From Bacteroidales bacterium (lineage in GTDB: Bacteria > Bacteroidota > Bacteroidia > Bacteroidales > UBA4417): a DNA stretch of 44,669 nt. Location: NCBI GenBank assembly GCA_016707705.1, contig JADJHD010000028.1:1-44669 (forward strand), in the 5' to 3' direction. Shown here one piece after another: positions 27,471 through 36,531 of the stretch. A model generated the notes under the pieces. That model did no database searches. It was not told the origin of the DNA and was given only the letters and a program-made list of their open reading frames with translations. The position numbers and the translations under genes were made by a program. Each line of letters begins with the position of its first letter. Position 1 is the stretch's first letter.

Positions 27471-28566
27471 TTACTCCCCATCCCTTCCAAACTCCATCAA
27501 ATATGCTTTGATGAAATCATTCAGGTCACCGTCCAGGACTTCGAATGCATTTGAGGTTTCGTAATCGGTGCGGACATCCTTCACCATTTTGTATGGGTGG
27601 AGAACATAACTGCGGATTTGGGAACCCCATTCAATCTTCTTTTTCTTACCCTCGATTTCGGCAATGGCCTCTTTTTTCTTGCGGAGTTCCATTTCATACA
27701 ACTGCGATTTCAGCATTTGCAGGGCTTTTTCGCGGTTCTGAAGCTGTGAGCGGGTAACCTGGCACTCAATGATAATACCGGTGGGCTCATGTCGCAGGCG
27801 CACTGCAGTTTCCACCTTGTTCACATTTTGTCCGCCGGGACCGCTGCTCCTGAAGGTATCCCAGGTGATATCGGAAGGATTGATCTGGATATTGATATTT
27901 TCATCAACAACAGGATAAACATAAACCGATGCAAAGGAAGTATGTCTGCGGTTGGCAGAGTCAAATGGAGAAAGTCTTACGAGACGGTGAACTCCGTTCT
28001 CTCCCTTTAGGTATCCAAAGGCATGGTCGCCTTCAATTTCGAGCGAGACTGATTTGATTCCGGCGGTATCACCTTCATTAAGATCAAGTTCCCTCACTTT
28101 ATAATCATTTCTTTCAGCCCAGCGGATATACATTCGCATCAGCATTTGGGCCCAGTCCTGGCTTTCAGTGCCACCAGCCCCGGAATTGATCTGAAGGATA
28201 GCACTGAGCTTGTCCTCCTCATTACTTAGCATATTGCGGAATTCCAGCGCATCGATGAATTTCATCACCTGATTGTATTGCTGGTCTACCTCTTCTTCGG
28301 TGGATTCACCAGCCTGATAGAAATCAAACAGAACTACCAGGTCATCATATGCTGAAAAGGCTGAATCATAGTCCTGAGTCCAGCTTTTCTTTTCCTGAAT
28401 GGCTTTCAGGACAACCTCGGCTTTTTTGGGATCATCCCAGAAACCGGGTTCGTGGGTTATTTTCTCTTCTTCTGCAATTAAAGCAAGCTTGTTGTCGATG
28501 TCAAAGGAACCTCCTCAGCGCTTCAAGCCGCTTTACAATCTCTTTCAGGTTTTCAGAATTGATCAT
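27471..28566 (-). CDS. prfB: Peptide chain release factor 2 with programmed +1 frameshift
   Basis: RF2 recognises UGA and UAA stop codons and triggers peptide release. Translation starts at ATG 28566 (MINSENLKEIVKRLEALRRFL), meets an in-frame TGA at 28503 and continues after a +1 shift as DIDNKLALIAEEEKI. The rest is intact to 27471, about 364 residues. Visible are LQINSGAGGTESQDW, GVHRLVRLSPFDSANRRHTS and the catalytic GGQ in FRSSGPGGQNVNKVETAVRL. The tripeptide region is within LEIEGDHAFGYLKGENG. An RF2-only reading from 28268 would lack the N-terminal domain. The gene is autoregulated through the frameshift site. Confidence 0.95.
28500..28515 (-). promoter_or_regulatory. Programmed +1 frameshift site of prfB
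   Basis: The minus strand reads AGGAGG-TTC-CTT-TGA-C. The internal Shine-Dalgarno-like AGGAGG stands three bases before the slippery CTT followed by TGA C, the same spacing as in known RF2 genes. Confidence 0.93.
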
Positions 28567-28646
28567 TTTGTATAGTTACTGTTTATTTTGGTTTTTATTT
28601 GGGTTCTATAATGGTAAAGATAAGCGATTTAGGTTCAAAAACAAGT

Positions 28647-29123
28647 TCAGAGGTTTCGCATCAGATTTCCGATCAGGGAAGGTTCAAATCCCCTGCTTGC
28701 CAGAAAACGCATTGTTTTCAATCTGTTCTGCTCATTATCACTTCCAAGGCTTCTCAGTTTCTTCTCCGAAAGTGATTCAATGCATCTGAGGTATTCTTCC
28801 TCCTTTATTTCATTCAATGCTTTGCCAATCAGTGCCGAGGGTATCCTTTTCTTGCCCAGTTCGAATCGGATTTTGATTCTTCCCCAGCCAAGGTTCCTGA
28901 ACTTGCCTCTTGCAAATGCCCGGGCAAAGCGTTCTTCATTAATATAACCCTCTTTGAGAAGGAAGTCCAGAATCAGTTCAGCTGTTGCCGAATCAACTTT
29001 CCAAACCTTGAATTTCAGTTTGATTTCACTTATACACCTTTCCTGTTCGGCGCAGTAGTCGGCGGCCTTCCTCAATAAAATACGCTGATCAGGCTGCAAA
29101 GCCTTCGATGATGAATCAGACAT
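28647..29123 (-). CDS. recX: RecX-family regulatory protein
   Basis: 158 residues, intact. RecX proteins bind RecA filaments and limit recombination. The three-helix repeat layout is visible: AADYCAEQERCISEIKLKF; ILDFLLKEGYINEERFARAF followed by ARGKFRNLGWGRIKIRFEL; and MRFLASRGFEPSLIGNLM at the end. The EGYINEERFARAF block is the family signature. It lies 80 bp upstream of the prfB start on the same strand, and follows the FKBP gene with 7 bp between the recX start and the FKBP stop, suggesting co-transcription with the FKBP gene. Confidence 0.9.
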   Translation of the reverse strand: MSDSSSKALQPDQRILLRKAADYCAEQERCISEIKLKFKVWKVDSATAELILDFLLKEGYINEERFARAFARGKFRNLGWGRIKIRFELGKKRIPSALIGKALNEIKEEEYLRCIESLSEKKLRSLGSDNEQNRLKTMRFLASRGFEPSLIGNLMRNL

Positions 29124-29130
29124 AATGTTG

Positions 29131-29581
29131 TCATTGGAAATCGGAGAGTACGATATCGAAAATCAGAACCGAATGAGCCGGGATTTCTCCAATTGCGGAA
29201 GCTCCATAACCATAGTCAGAGGGAATCAGAATCTTTCCCTTGCCCCCTTTTCCCAAACAATGGAATTCCAATTTGCCAGCCTCGAATTGTGGATGCCAGA
29301 TTGAACTGTACTGCTGTTCCTGTGGTTTGGTCGAATACGGTGCCATCGGTAAGATAACCGGTGTAATGAACCTTAACCGTAGAAGTGGATGTTGGATGGC
29401 TGCTGCCGCCTGCAGTATTTACTACATAATAAATACCTTCAGCGGTGGAAGAAGCAGTAAGGCCCTTATCCTGAATATATTTCTCGATGATTTGCTTGTC
29501 GATGGCTGCATAGTCAGTATCATCCTTACTGCATGCAAAGCAAAGGACAATCAGGCTGCACAGAATCAAAAAAGGCTTCAT
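29131..29581 (-). CDS. FKBP-type peptidyl-prolyl isomerase lipoprotein (one frameshift)
   Basis: The start is taken at ATG 29581, which opens a lipoprotein signal (MKPFLILCSLIVLCFACSKD, lipobox cysteine at residue 17). The FKBP domain reads VKVHYTGYLTDGTVFDQT, then GWQIGIPLFGK in one frame, and ILIPSDYGYGASAIGEIPAH with SVLIFDIVLSDF in the next. The break is a one-base gain in an A run near 29253 (GGGAAAAGGGG). The corrected length is about 150 residues. It should act in the periplasm or at the outer membrane as a proline isomerase. Its own -7 element lies 22 bp upstream of the ATG. Confidence 0.88.
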
Positions 29582-29602
29582 CGCGAAATGGAATTTAGAG
29601 TG

Positions 29603-29610
29603 CAAAAGTA
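29603..29610 (-). promoter_or_regulatory. Bacteroidota -7 element (TACTTTTG) before the FKBP gene
   Basis: Exact TAnnTTTG in the gap between the sirtuin stop and the FKBP start. It supports ATG 29581 over the longer upstream start at 29695, which would overlap the sirtuin. Confidence 0.5.
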
Positions 29611-29654
29611 AGTCTTTTATAGGAATGAAAAAATTGAAGGCTGATGCTGATGGT

Positions 29655-30341
29655 TTATGCCGATAGAAGCTCTTCTGCGAGTTTTGGAAGAGCAATCCCG
29701 GCCTTCTCCTGCATTACAAAAAGGTTTTTGATGCCGGAAAGGGGGAAGGCATTCGGGTCGATAAGATATTTGACATTATTAGCCGGGACATAGTGAATAA
29801 GTCCGGCTGCGGGATAAACATTGAGGGAAGTCCCGATGACCATGAAAATATCGGCTGACGCAGCGAGTTCTGATGCTGGTTCAATCATGGGAACTGCCTC
29901 TCCGAACCAAACGATATGAGGCCTCAGTTGTGAGCCTTTTTCGCAGCGATCCCCAAGTTTTAGTTCCCATCCATTTATATCATACACCAGCGAATCATCA
30001 GAGGTACTTCTTGATTTCCGCAATTCACCATGAAGATGAAGAATATTTGAAGATCCGGCTCTTTCATGCAGATCATCCACATTCTGGGTTATGATTTGCA
30101 CATCATATTTCTGCTCGAGCTTAGCAAGGGCATAATGAGCAGGATTAGGTTTCACTTCCAGAAGTTGCTTTCTGCGCTGATTGTAAAATTCCATCACCAA
30201 AGCCGGATTCCTTCGCCAGGCATCGAATGTGGCAACATCTTCTATTCGGTGTTCTTCCCATAGGCCACCGCTGTCGCGAAAGGTCCTGATCCCGCTTTCT
30301 GCACTGATGCCAGCGCCTGTCAATACCACTATTCTTTTCAT
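29655..30341 (-). CDS. cobB: Class III sirtuin (NAD-dependent protein deacylase), few zinc ligands
   Basis: 228 residues, intact. Visible are the NAD-binding motifs LTGAGISAESGIRTFRDSGG, ITQNVDDLHERAG, ILHLHGELRKS, RPHIVWFGEAVP and VIGTSLNVYPAAGL. YNQRR (Y-x-x-R) corresponds to the acyl-pocket pair of class III sirtuins that favours succinyl/malonyl lysines. The region between HGEL and RPHIVWFGE contains a single cysteine rather than the usual four, so the zinc site is apparently absent. It is followed by the FKBP gene on the same strand. Confidence 0.92.
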   Translation of the reverse strand: MKRIVVLTGAGISAESGIRTFRDSGGLWEEHRIEDVATFDAWRRNPALVMEFYNQRRKQLLEVKPNPAHYALAKLEQKYDVQIITQNVDDLHERAGSSNILHLHGELRKSRSTSDDSLVYDINGWELKLGDRCEKGSQLRPHIVWFGEAVPMIEPASELAASADIFMVIGTSLNVYPAAGLIHYVPANNVKYLIDPNAFPLSGIKNLFVMQEKAGIALPKLAEELLSA

Positions 30342-30444
30342 GAAATTATAGGATCAGCGAGTTTATTTCATCCAAAATTAGTGATTCCTGATGGTATTCG
30401 AAAGTGCTTAATTGTCCTTTGCAGGCGCTTATTGTATTATCCCT

Positions 30445-31011
30445 TCAATCACTGACTGGTTTGAAACTCAGCACCGTCTTTCCACCCGGATAGAGTCTGG
30501 ATTCAATTGGTGAAAACTTTTGGGTTCTGTCAAGTGAATTGAAAATTGCCAAGCCTTCACCAATAGCTACCGGATTAATGACTAGATGATATTCGTCGAT
30601 AAGTCCTTCCTTAATAAGTGATGAAACAAAACCTGCTCCGCCATACACAATGATATCTTTCCCATTCTGACTTTTCAGATTGGCGATCTCTTCAGCAAGA
30701 TTACCTTTTGCCAGTTTGGTGTTGTTCCAGATTGATTTTTCAAGTGTTTTGGAGAAGACCACCTTCGGTATGTCTGCCATTTTCTTTGCAAACGGATGTT
30801 CCGGGTTGCTGATGGAAGTCTTCTCCCAATGATTGATAAAATCGTTTGCCATTTTTCTGCCCAGCAAAAGTGTGTCAGAAGAATCAATCATGGAAAAGAT
30901 GAACTGCAAAAATTGTTCATCCGGATTCCAGGTCATCCAGTCCGATTCACCACCAGGACGGGCCACATATCCATCGATTGTTGTTTGGATCTGAAGTTTT
31001 AGTTTTCTCAT
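30445..31011 (-). CDS. DHFR/RibD C-terminal-like reductase, paralog 1
   Basis: 188 residues, intact. The N-terminus LQIQTTIDGYVARPGGESDW, the LLLGRKMANDF strand-turn and IIVYGGAGFVSSLIKEGLID (nucleotide-binding glycine segment) place it in the dihydrofolate reductase-like family with RibD C-terminal fold (YyaP/YwjB type), which uses NADPH. The substrate is unknown, and no folate or riboflavin genes surround it. A related gene lies 69 bp upstream on the same strand. Confidence 0.87.
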   Translation of the reverse strand: MRKLKLQIQTTIDGYVARPGGESDWMTWNPDEQFLQFIFSMIDSSDTLLLGRKMANDFINHWEKTSISNPEHPFAKKMADIPKVVFSKTLEKSIWNNTKLAKGNLAEEIANLKSQNGKDIIVYGGAGFVSSLIKEGLIDEYHLVINPVAIGEGLAIFNSLDRTQKFSPIESRLYPGGKTVLSFKPVSD

Positions 31012-31080
31012 GGATTTGTGGTATTTGAGGCAATTTTTGCCTGCCGGGTTTGAAGATTATCTCTTTGGTAGATTTCCCAT

Positions 31081-31638
31081 CTATTCCTTAATAGCTTCCG
31101 GATGATAATAAAGCATTACAGCGCCGGAACCGAAGGTTTTTGTTTTGATGAGTTTTAAAGCAATCCTTTCCTGCAGCTTCTCAAATAAAGGTAACCCATT
31201 ACCTGCCAGAACCGGGTGCACACAAAACTGATATTCGTCAATTAAATTAAGTTTCATCAAAGCTATAATCATACTCCGGCTACCGACTAAAATATCACCC
31301 CCGGATAGTTGCCTGAGATTCCGAACCTCTTCAGCAATACTTCCTTCTGCCAGCCGGGCGCTAGCCCAATCAACACTCTTCAGGGAATGGGAGAATACAA
31401 CTTTTGGAATCCTGTCAATTGCCTGAGCAAAATCATCCATTGATTTATTTCCGGAAGGGTTTTTAATGAAAGGCCTCCAGTATTCCATAAGCTGATAGGT
31501 TATTCTCCCGTAAAGAATCACATCTCCGCTACTGATAAGATCAGTATAATGCTGATGTACCTCTTCGTCGGGGACTACGGCTGTATGATCACAGAAACCA
31601 TCCAGTGTCATATTGATTGCGGCGATTATTCTTCTCAT
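31081..31638 (-). CDS. DHFR/RibD C-terminal-like reductase, paralog 2
   Basis: 185 residues, intact. Same layout as paralog 1: IIAAINMTLDGFCDH, VILYGRITYQLMEYW, IPKVVFSHSLKSVDW and ILVGSRSMIIALMKLNLIDE, where the usual GGxG is replaced by VGSRS. It is clearly homologous to the downstream paralog but diverged. The two form a tandem pair, probably one transcription unit. The substrate is unknown. Confidence 0.87.
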   Translation of the reverse strand: MRRIIAAINMTLDGFCDHTAVVPDEEVHQHYTDLISSGDVILYGRITYQLMEYWRPFIKNPSGNKSMDDFAQAIDRIPKVVFSHSLKSVDWASARLAEGSIAEEVRNLRQLSGGDILVGSRSMIIALMKLNLIDEYQFCVHPVLAGNGLPLFEKLQERIALKLIKTKTFGSGAVMLYYHPEAIKE

Positions 31639-31737
31639 GCGATTTTGAAATATTTGATTCTGAATTTTCCTTTGCCTGATGAGTGATGCTTAATAAATTA
31701 AGAGATTGTCTAAAAATGCTATTTTCCGAAGAATCCA

Positions 31738-31754
31738 CCCGCCGGCTGGCGGAC
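31738..31754. repeat. REP-like palindrome CCGCCGGCTGGCGGAC
   Basis: Member of the dispersed palindrome family in the 352-bp gap between the DHFR paralogs and mdh (31639-31990). No gene is seen in that gap, apart from the mdh terminator. Confidence 0.55.
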
Positions 31755-31932
31755 AGAATCCAGGAGTCAGAATTCATCTGCCTCAGGTAGACATAATAAC
31801 TATCCAAATATTGGTTATGTTTTCTCAATTCTGACTTCTGACTACTGACTACTGAATTCTTTTTTTTACTTCAAATTATTAGTTTTAGACAATTTCTAAT
31901 TAACCAACAACTATCCCTAAAGGTTGATTGAT

Positions 31933-31972
31933 ATAAAAAGAAAGGGGCTGCCTTACCATGTAAAGCAGCCCC
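31933..31972 (-). terminator. Rho-independent terminator of mdh
   Basis: Stem GGGGCTGC/GCAGCCCC with a 13-nt loop followed by a T-rich run on the minus strand, 19 bp after the mdh stop. Confidence 0.88.
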
Positions 31973-31990
31973 TGAAACAAAGTAAAAGTA

Positions 31991-32935
31991 CTATTCGGTG
32001 AAGATATCCATACCATCAAGGATGTCCATCATTGATTTGACGGAGCCTGCTGATTCTTCAACGGCTTTCTTTTCTTCCTTGGTGAGTTTTAGTTCGATGA
32101 TTTCTTCAATACCATTGGCACCCAGTTTAACCGGTACTCCGAGGAAAACATCCTTCAGTCCGTATTCACCATTAAGCTTGGCGCAAACAGGGAAAATTCT
32201 CTGCTGGTCATCAACGATGGCTTCAACCATTTGAGCTGCAGCAGCACCTGGAGCATACCATGCGGAGGTACCCATGAGGTTCACGAGTTCACCACCTCCC
32301 TTGCGGGTACGGTCAACGATTTTATCAATTTCTTCCTTGTTGAGAAGTTCAGTAACTGGAATACCGCCAACTGAAGTGTAACGTGGCAATGGAACCATGG
32401 TGTCACCATGTCCGCCAAGCAGCATTGAATGGATATCCTTTGGGGAAATCTTGAGTGCATCAGCAATAAATGCCTTGTAGCGGCCTGTATCGAGAATACC
32501 GGCCATTCCGAATACCTTATGCTCGTCTTTTAAGGCAGCCTTGTAGGCGCAATAGGTCATTACGTCCAGAGGATTGGAAACAATAATGATAATAGCTTCC
32601 GGTGAATATTTGATTACCTTTTCGGTAACCTCTTTCACGATCAGGGCATTGGTCTTGATCAAATCATCACGGCTCATTCCCGGTTTACGCGGAAGTCCTG
32701 ATGTGATAACTACGATTCCTGAACCTTTGGTTTTCAGGTAATCATTGGTAGCACCCACAACGCGGGTGTTGAAATTCAGGATTGAAGAAGTCTGCCAGAT
32801 ATCCAGGGCTTTACCTTCTGCTGTGCCCTCCTTGATATCCACGAGTACAACTTCACGGGCGAGATCTTTGTTTGCAATAACATTGGCACAGGTTGCCCCA
32901 ACATTTCCTGCTCCAATTACAGTAATTTTTTTCAT
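31991..32935 (-). CDS. mdh: Malate dehydrogenase (LDH-like type)
   Basis: 314 residues, intact. NAD-binding MKKITVIGAGNVGATCANVI with VLVDIKEG (Asp selecting NAD), the substrate loop ITSGLPRKPGMSRDDLI (Arg pair that selects the dicarboxylate), IIIVSNPLDVMTY, and the catalytic LLGGHGDTMVPLPRYTSVGG. It oxidises malate to oxaloacetate in the TCA cycle. The region up to maeB holds the maeB terminator, so each is a separate unit, although both are on the minus strand and use malate. Confidence 0.95.
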   Translation of the reverse strand: MKKITVIGAGNVGATCANVIANKDLAREVVLVDIKEGTAEGKALDIWQTSSILNFNTRVVGATNDYLKTKGSGIVVITSGLPRKPGMSRDDLIKTNALIVKEVTEKVIKYSPEAIIIIVSNPLDVMTYCAYKAALKDEHKVFGMAGILDTGRYKAFIADALKISPKDIHSMLLGGHGDTMVPLPRYTSVGGIPVTELLNKEEIDKIVDRTRKGGGELVNLMGTSAWYAPGAAAAQMVEAIVDDQQRIFPVCAKLNGEYGLKDVFLGVPVKLGANGIEEIIELKLTKEEKKAVEESAGSVKSMMDILDGMDIFTE

Positions 32936-33120
32936 GGCTGCTTCAGTTGATTTTTATCTTTTCTTGAAAAAAGTATTTAGGAAAATAGAATGAGCGAGCA
33001 CAAAATTCCGCTTCCGGATAATCCTTAAAATCATCGTGGAGGCTTGTTCCTGCCTGAGAAACAAGAACGTCACACTGACTACGAAAGTATAAAATATTTA
33101 CAAATCAACATATATCATAT

Positions 33121-33180
33121 AAAAAAAAGTGTCAATCAGCGTTTTGGCTTGTTAAAGCCTCTCTTCCGAATGACACTTTT
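33121..33180 (-). terminator. Terminator of maeB (possibly bidirectional)
   Basis: Outer stem AAAGTGTCA/TGACACTTT (9 bp) with an inner GGCTT/AAGCC helix. On the minus strand it is followed by eight T (33128-33121), 26 bp beyond the maeB stop. Confidence 0.82.
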
Positions 33181-33205
33181 CTTAAATCACAATGAAAGCA
33201 GACCT

Positions 33206-35488
33206 TTATGCCCCGTTGCCTTCATGAGTTTGGGCATCAATAACGGCGATGGCAGTCATATTGACGATTTCGTTCACTGTTGATCCCATCTGAAGCACAT
33301 GGATTGACTTGTCGAGGCCCATAAGAACCGGTCCAATTGCCTCTGCTCCACCCAATTCCTGCATCAGCTTGTAGGCAATGTTGCCGGCAGTCAGGTATGG
33401 GAAAATCAGGGTATTTGCCGGTCCGCCACCTGCGAGTTTGCTAAATGGGAAATGCTCATTCATCATTTCGTTGTTGATGGCAAAGTTTGCCTGCATATCT
33501 CCATCTACAATCAGTTCAGGGTATTCAGCATGAAGGCGTGCAACGGTCTCACGCACCTTAATGGGGATATTTCCTTCAACGGAACCAAAATTGGAATAGC
33601 TTAGAATGGCAATGCGGGGTTCAATATTGAAAGCCCTGACAGCCTCGGCAGTCTGAAGTGTTATTTCCATCAGCGTTTCAACGGATGGATTCATATTGAC
33701 TGTAGTATCTGCGAAGAAAAAGGGTCCTTTCTTGGTAAGCATGATGTACATGCCGGAGATAATCTTGCTGTTTTTCTTCTTTCCAATAATCCGGAGAGCA
33801 GGACGGATGGTTTCTGGGTAACTGGTGGTTAATCCGGAGATCATGGCATCGGCAAAGCCGTTTTCGACCATGCTCGGAGCGAAGAAGTTCCTGTGAGTCA
33901 TGAAGTCCAGTGAAAGCTGCTGGTTTACACCCCTGCGTTTCCTTTTTTCATAGTACTGGTTTGCAAAAAGCTGCCTCTTTTCTGCCTGCTCGTCCGATTT
34001 AGGATCAATGATTTCCACACCCGGAAGCTCCAGGTCATACTGCTTGATCATTTGTGTGATGGTATTCTTGTCGCCAAGCAGAATCGGATGCGCAATGCCT
34101 TCTTCCACTACAATTTCCGCAGCTTTCAGTACCTTATAGTTTTCAGCTTCAGCAAAGATGACACGTTTGGGGTTTCTTCTTGCCTTGCCCTTAATCTGCT
34201 GAATCAGAGGATTTACCAGTCCCAGTCTTTTGCCTAATTCTTCCTGGTAAGCATCCCAGTTTTCAATGGGTTTGCGGGCAATGCCGGTATCCATGGCTGC
34301 TTTTGCAACGGCAGGTGCAACATGGAGAATAAGCCTTGGGTCAACAGGCTTGGGGATGATATAATCTTTTCCGAATTTCAGATTGCGGGCATTATAGGCA
34401 ATATTTACTTCTTCCGGGACAGGAAGCTTTGCCAGTTCTGCAAGTGCATAGGCTGCAGCCAGTTTCATCTCCTCATTGATTCCTTTAGCCCTTACATCAA
34501 GCGCTCCCCTGAAAATGTACGGGAATCCAAGTACGTTATTTACCTGGTTGGGGAAATCTGACCGGCCGGTTCCCATAATAATGTCATCGCGGGTTGCCAT
34601 GGCTTCGTCGTATGATATCTCCGGAACCGGGTTTGCACATGCGAAAATAATGGGGTGAGCAGCCATGGTCTTCAAGTATTCCGGTTTCAGAACGCCGGCT
34701 GTTGAAAGTCCGAGGAACATATCTGCTCCTACCATTGCCTGCTCCAGGGTATCAATATCCCTGTCGGTAACGAACTCCATCTTGTATTTGTTCAAGTCTG
34801 TGCGCTTGCGGTTAAGCACACCCTTGCTGTCGAGCATGACGATATTTTCCTTCCTGGCGCCCAGTTTAGTGTAAAGTCTGGTGCAGGATATGGCTGAAGC
34901 TCCTGCTCCGTTTACAACGATCTTCATGTCGGCAATATTCTTTCCTGCTATCAGGGATGCATTCAGCAATCCAGCGGAGGTAATGATTGCCGTTCCATGC
35001 TGGTCGTCATGCATGAGGGGGATATCCAGTTCGGCTTTCAGGCGTTCTTCTATTTCGAAGCACTCAGGTGCCTTGATATCTTCAAGATTGATTCCTCCAA
35101 AAGTGGGAGCAATGGCTTTAACTGTGCTGACAATCTTATCAATGTCTTTCTCATCAATTTCAATGTCGAACACATCAATGTCAGCATAAATCTTGAACAG
35201 CAGGCCCTTTCCTTCCATTACAGGCTTTCCGGCACTTGCTCCAATATCTCCGAGTCCGAGCACAGCAGTTCCGTTTGAAATGACGGCAACCAGATTACCC
35301 TTGGCTGTATATTTATAAACATCTTCCGGATGGGCTTGAATTTCAAGGCAGGGCTCAGCAACTCCGGGAGAGTATGCAAGGGATAAATCCCTTTGAGTAG
35401 CATGTGGTTTTGTAGGGATTACTTCGATCTTTCCGGGACGGCCATCGGCATGGTAGCTGAGGGCATTCTTTTTCAACAGGGTGTTCAT
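33206..35488 (-). CDS. maeB: NADP-dependent malic enzyme with phosphotransacetylase-like domain
   Basis: 760 residues, intact. Residues 1-160 are the malic N-terminal domain (LSLAYSPGVAEPCLEI, MHDDQHGTAIITSAGLLNAS). Residues 160-400 are the NADP-binding domain (IVVNGAGASAISCTRLY, MGTGRSDFPNQVNNVLGFP). Residues about 430-755 form a phosphotransacetylase-like domain, as in MaeB, with VIFAEAENYKVLKAAEIVV and GPVLMGLDKSIHVLQMGS. It decarboxylates malate to pyruvate with NADPH formation; the PTA domain is usually regulatory (acetyl-CoA). It is divergent from ruvA, and maeB next to ruvA-sprA is a familiar Bacteroidota neighbourhood. Confidence 0.95.
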   Translation of the reverse strand: MNTLLKKNALSYHADGRPGKIEVIPTKPHATQRDLSLAYSPGVAEPCLEIQAHPEDVYKYTAKGNLVAVISNGTAVLGLGDIGASAGKPVMEGKGLLFKIYADIDVFDIEIDEKDIDKIVSTVKAIAPTFGGINLEDIKAPECFEIEERLKAELDIPLMHDDQHGTAIITSAGLLNASLIAGKNIADMKIVVNGAGASAISCTRLYTKLGARKENIVMLDSKGVLNRKRTDLNKYKMEFVTDRDIDTLEQAMVGADMFLGLSTAGVLKPEYLKTMAAHPIIFACANPVPEISYDEAMATRDDIIMGTGRSDFPNQVNNVLGFPYIFRGALDVRAKGINEEMKLAAAYALAELAKLPVPEEVNIAYNARNLKFGKDYIIPKPVDPRLILHVAPAVAKAAMDTGIARKPIENWDAYQEELGKRLGLVNPLIQQIKGKARRNPKRVIFAEAENYKVLKAAEIVVEEGIAHPILLGDKNTITQMIKQYDLELPGVEIIDPKSDEQAEKRQLFANQYYEKRKRRGVNQQLSLDFMTHRNFFAPSMVENGFADAMISGLTTSYPETIRPALRIIGKKKNSKIISGMYIMLTKKGPFFFADTTVNMNPSVETLMEITLQTAEAVRAFNIEPRIAILSYSNFGSVEGNIPIKVRETVARLHAEYPELIVDGDMQANFAINNEMMNEHFPFSKLAGGGPANTLIFPYLTAGNIAYKLMQELGGAEAIGPVLMGLDKSIHVLQMGSTVNEIVNMTAIAVIDAQTHEGNGA

Positions 35489-35790
35489 GGAATTTGCTGT
35501 TTAACAGTTATTTATGATATTGTGAAAAGTTTAACAAAGTAACAGAAAAAGAAAGGAACTGATGCTTAAACCCCTCTCTTTTTTTGGGTTTGCTACAATT
35601 TGAACTGAATCTGAATAAGAATACGGAGAGGGAATTTGACAATTAGTTATTTGATTTATAAGAAACTCTCAGCTTATTTTTTCTTTTCCTCCAGCCAACA
35701 GGAAGATTGCAGCCTTAAAATTTTTACCATGCATCGTATGTTACACAATATCAACATTATATGATCTCTTTAATAATTTGGGGAAAATGT

Positions 35791-35798
35791 TAATTTTG
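35791..35798 (+). promoter_or_regulatory. Bacteroidota -7 element (TAATTTTG) before ruvA
   Basis: Exact TAnnTTTG, 49 bp before the ruvA ATG in the 359-bp divergent gap 35489-35847. That gap otherwise shows no gene. Confidence 0.45.
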
Positions 35799-35847
35799 CA
35801 CACGCCTGCTTAGAGGCTCATAAATTCCTATTACAAAACAAGATCTG

Positions 35848-36432
35848 ATGTATTCATTTATAGAAGGGAAAATTGCTGACCTCAATCCTGCCTCTGCAAT
35901 TATTGATTGCAATGGCATTGGTTACCAGATCAATATATCCCTGAATACGTACAGCAAACTATCCGGCAAGACAGTCTGCAGACTATTCACTCACCTGGTT
36001 GTCAGGGAAGATGCATTAGTGCTGTTTGGTTTTGCTGATGAACAGGAGCGTTACGTTTTTCAGCAGTTGATATCAGTATCCGGAGTTGGTCCGAACACCG
36101 CGAGGCTCATTCTTTCTTCCCTTTCACCTGATGAAGTTGCTGACGCAATTGTGAAGGAAAATGTGAGAGCTTTGCAGGCTATCAAAGGTATTGGAGGCAA
36201 GTCGGCACAAAGAATTATTGTTGACCTGAAGGATAAAATGCAAAAGGACCTTCCAACACTTGATTTTTTGGGTACTTCGCACAATACTGCCAAGCAGGAA
36301 GCGTTATCTGCACTGGTGATGCTTGGTTTTAATAAAACCCTGGCTGAAAAGGCGATAGATCAGGTAATGAAGAATGAAGGAATGTCGCTGCCTGTAGAGC
36401 ATCTGGTGAAGAGTGTCCTCAGAGTCCTTTAA
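35848..36432 (+). CDS. ruvA: Holliday junction branch migration protein RuvA
   Basis: 194 residues, intact and of normal length. The N-terminal OB-fold (MYSFIEGKIADLNPASAII, GYQINISLNTY, VREDALVLFGFADEQER), the two helix-hairpin-helix motifs (LISVSGVGPNTARLILSSL and LQAIKGIGGKSAQRIIVDL) and the C-terminal RuvB-binding helix bundle (ALVMLGFNKTLAEKAIDQVM) are all visible. It targets RuvB to Holliday junctions. It is followed by sprA after 99 bp, as in many Bacteroidota. Confidence 0.96.
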   Translation: MYSFIEGKIADLNPASAIIDCNGIGYQINISLNTYSKLSGKTVCRLFTHLVVREDALVLFGFADEQERYVFQQLISVSGVGPNTARLILSSLSPDEVADAIVKENVRALQAIKGIGGKSAQRIIVDLKDKMQKDLPTLDFLGTSHNTAKQEALSALVMLGFNKTLAEKAIDQVMKNEGMSLPVEHLVKSVLRVL

Positions 36433-36531
36433 TGAACCGGGGAGGCCCTTTGCTTATTTTACCCTTAACAACCTGATTGATAATACGCCCCCGGGCAAAA
36501 CCTGACTAACCAGCATAACCTAATACCTGAC

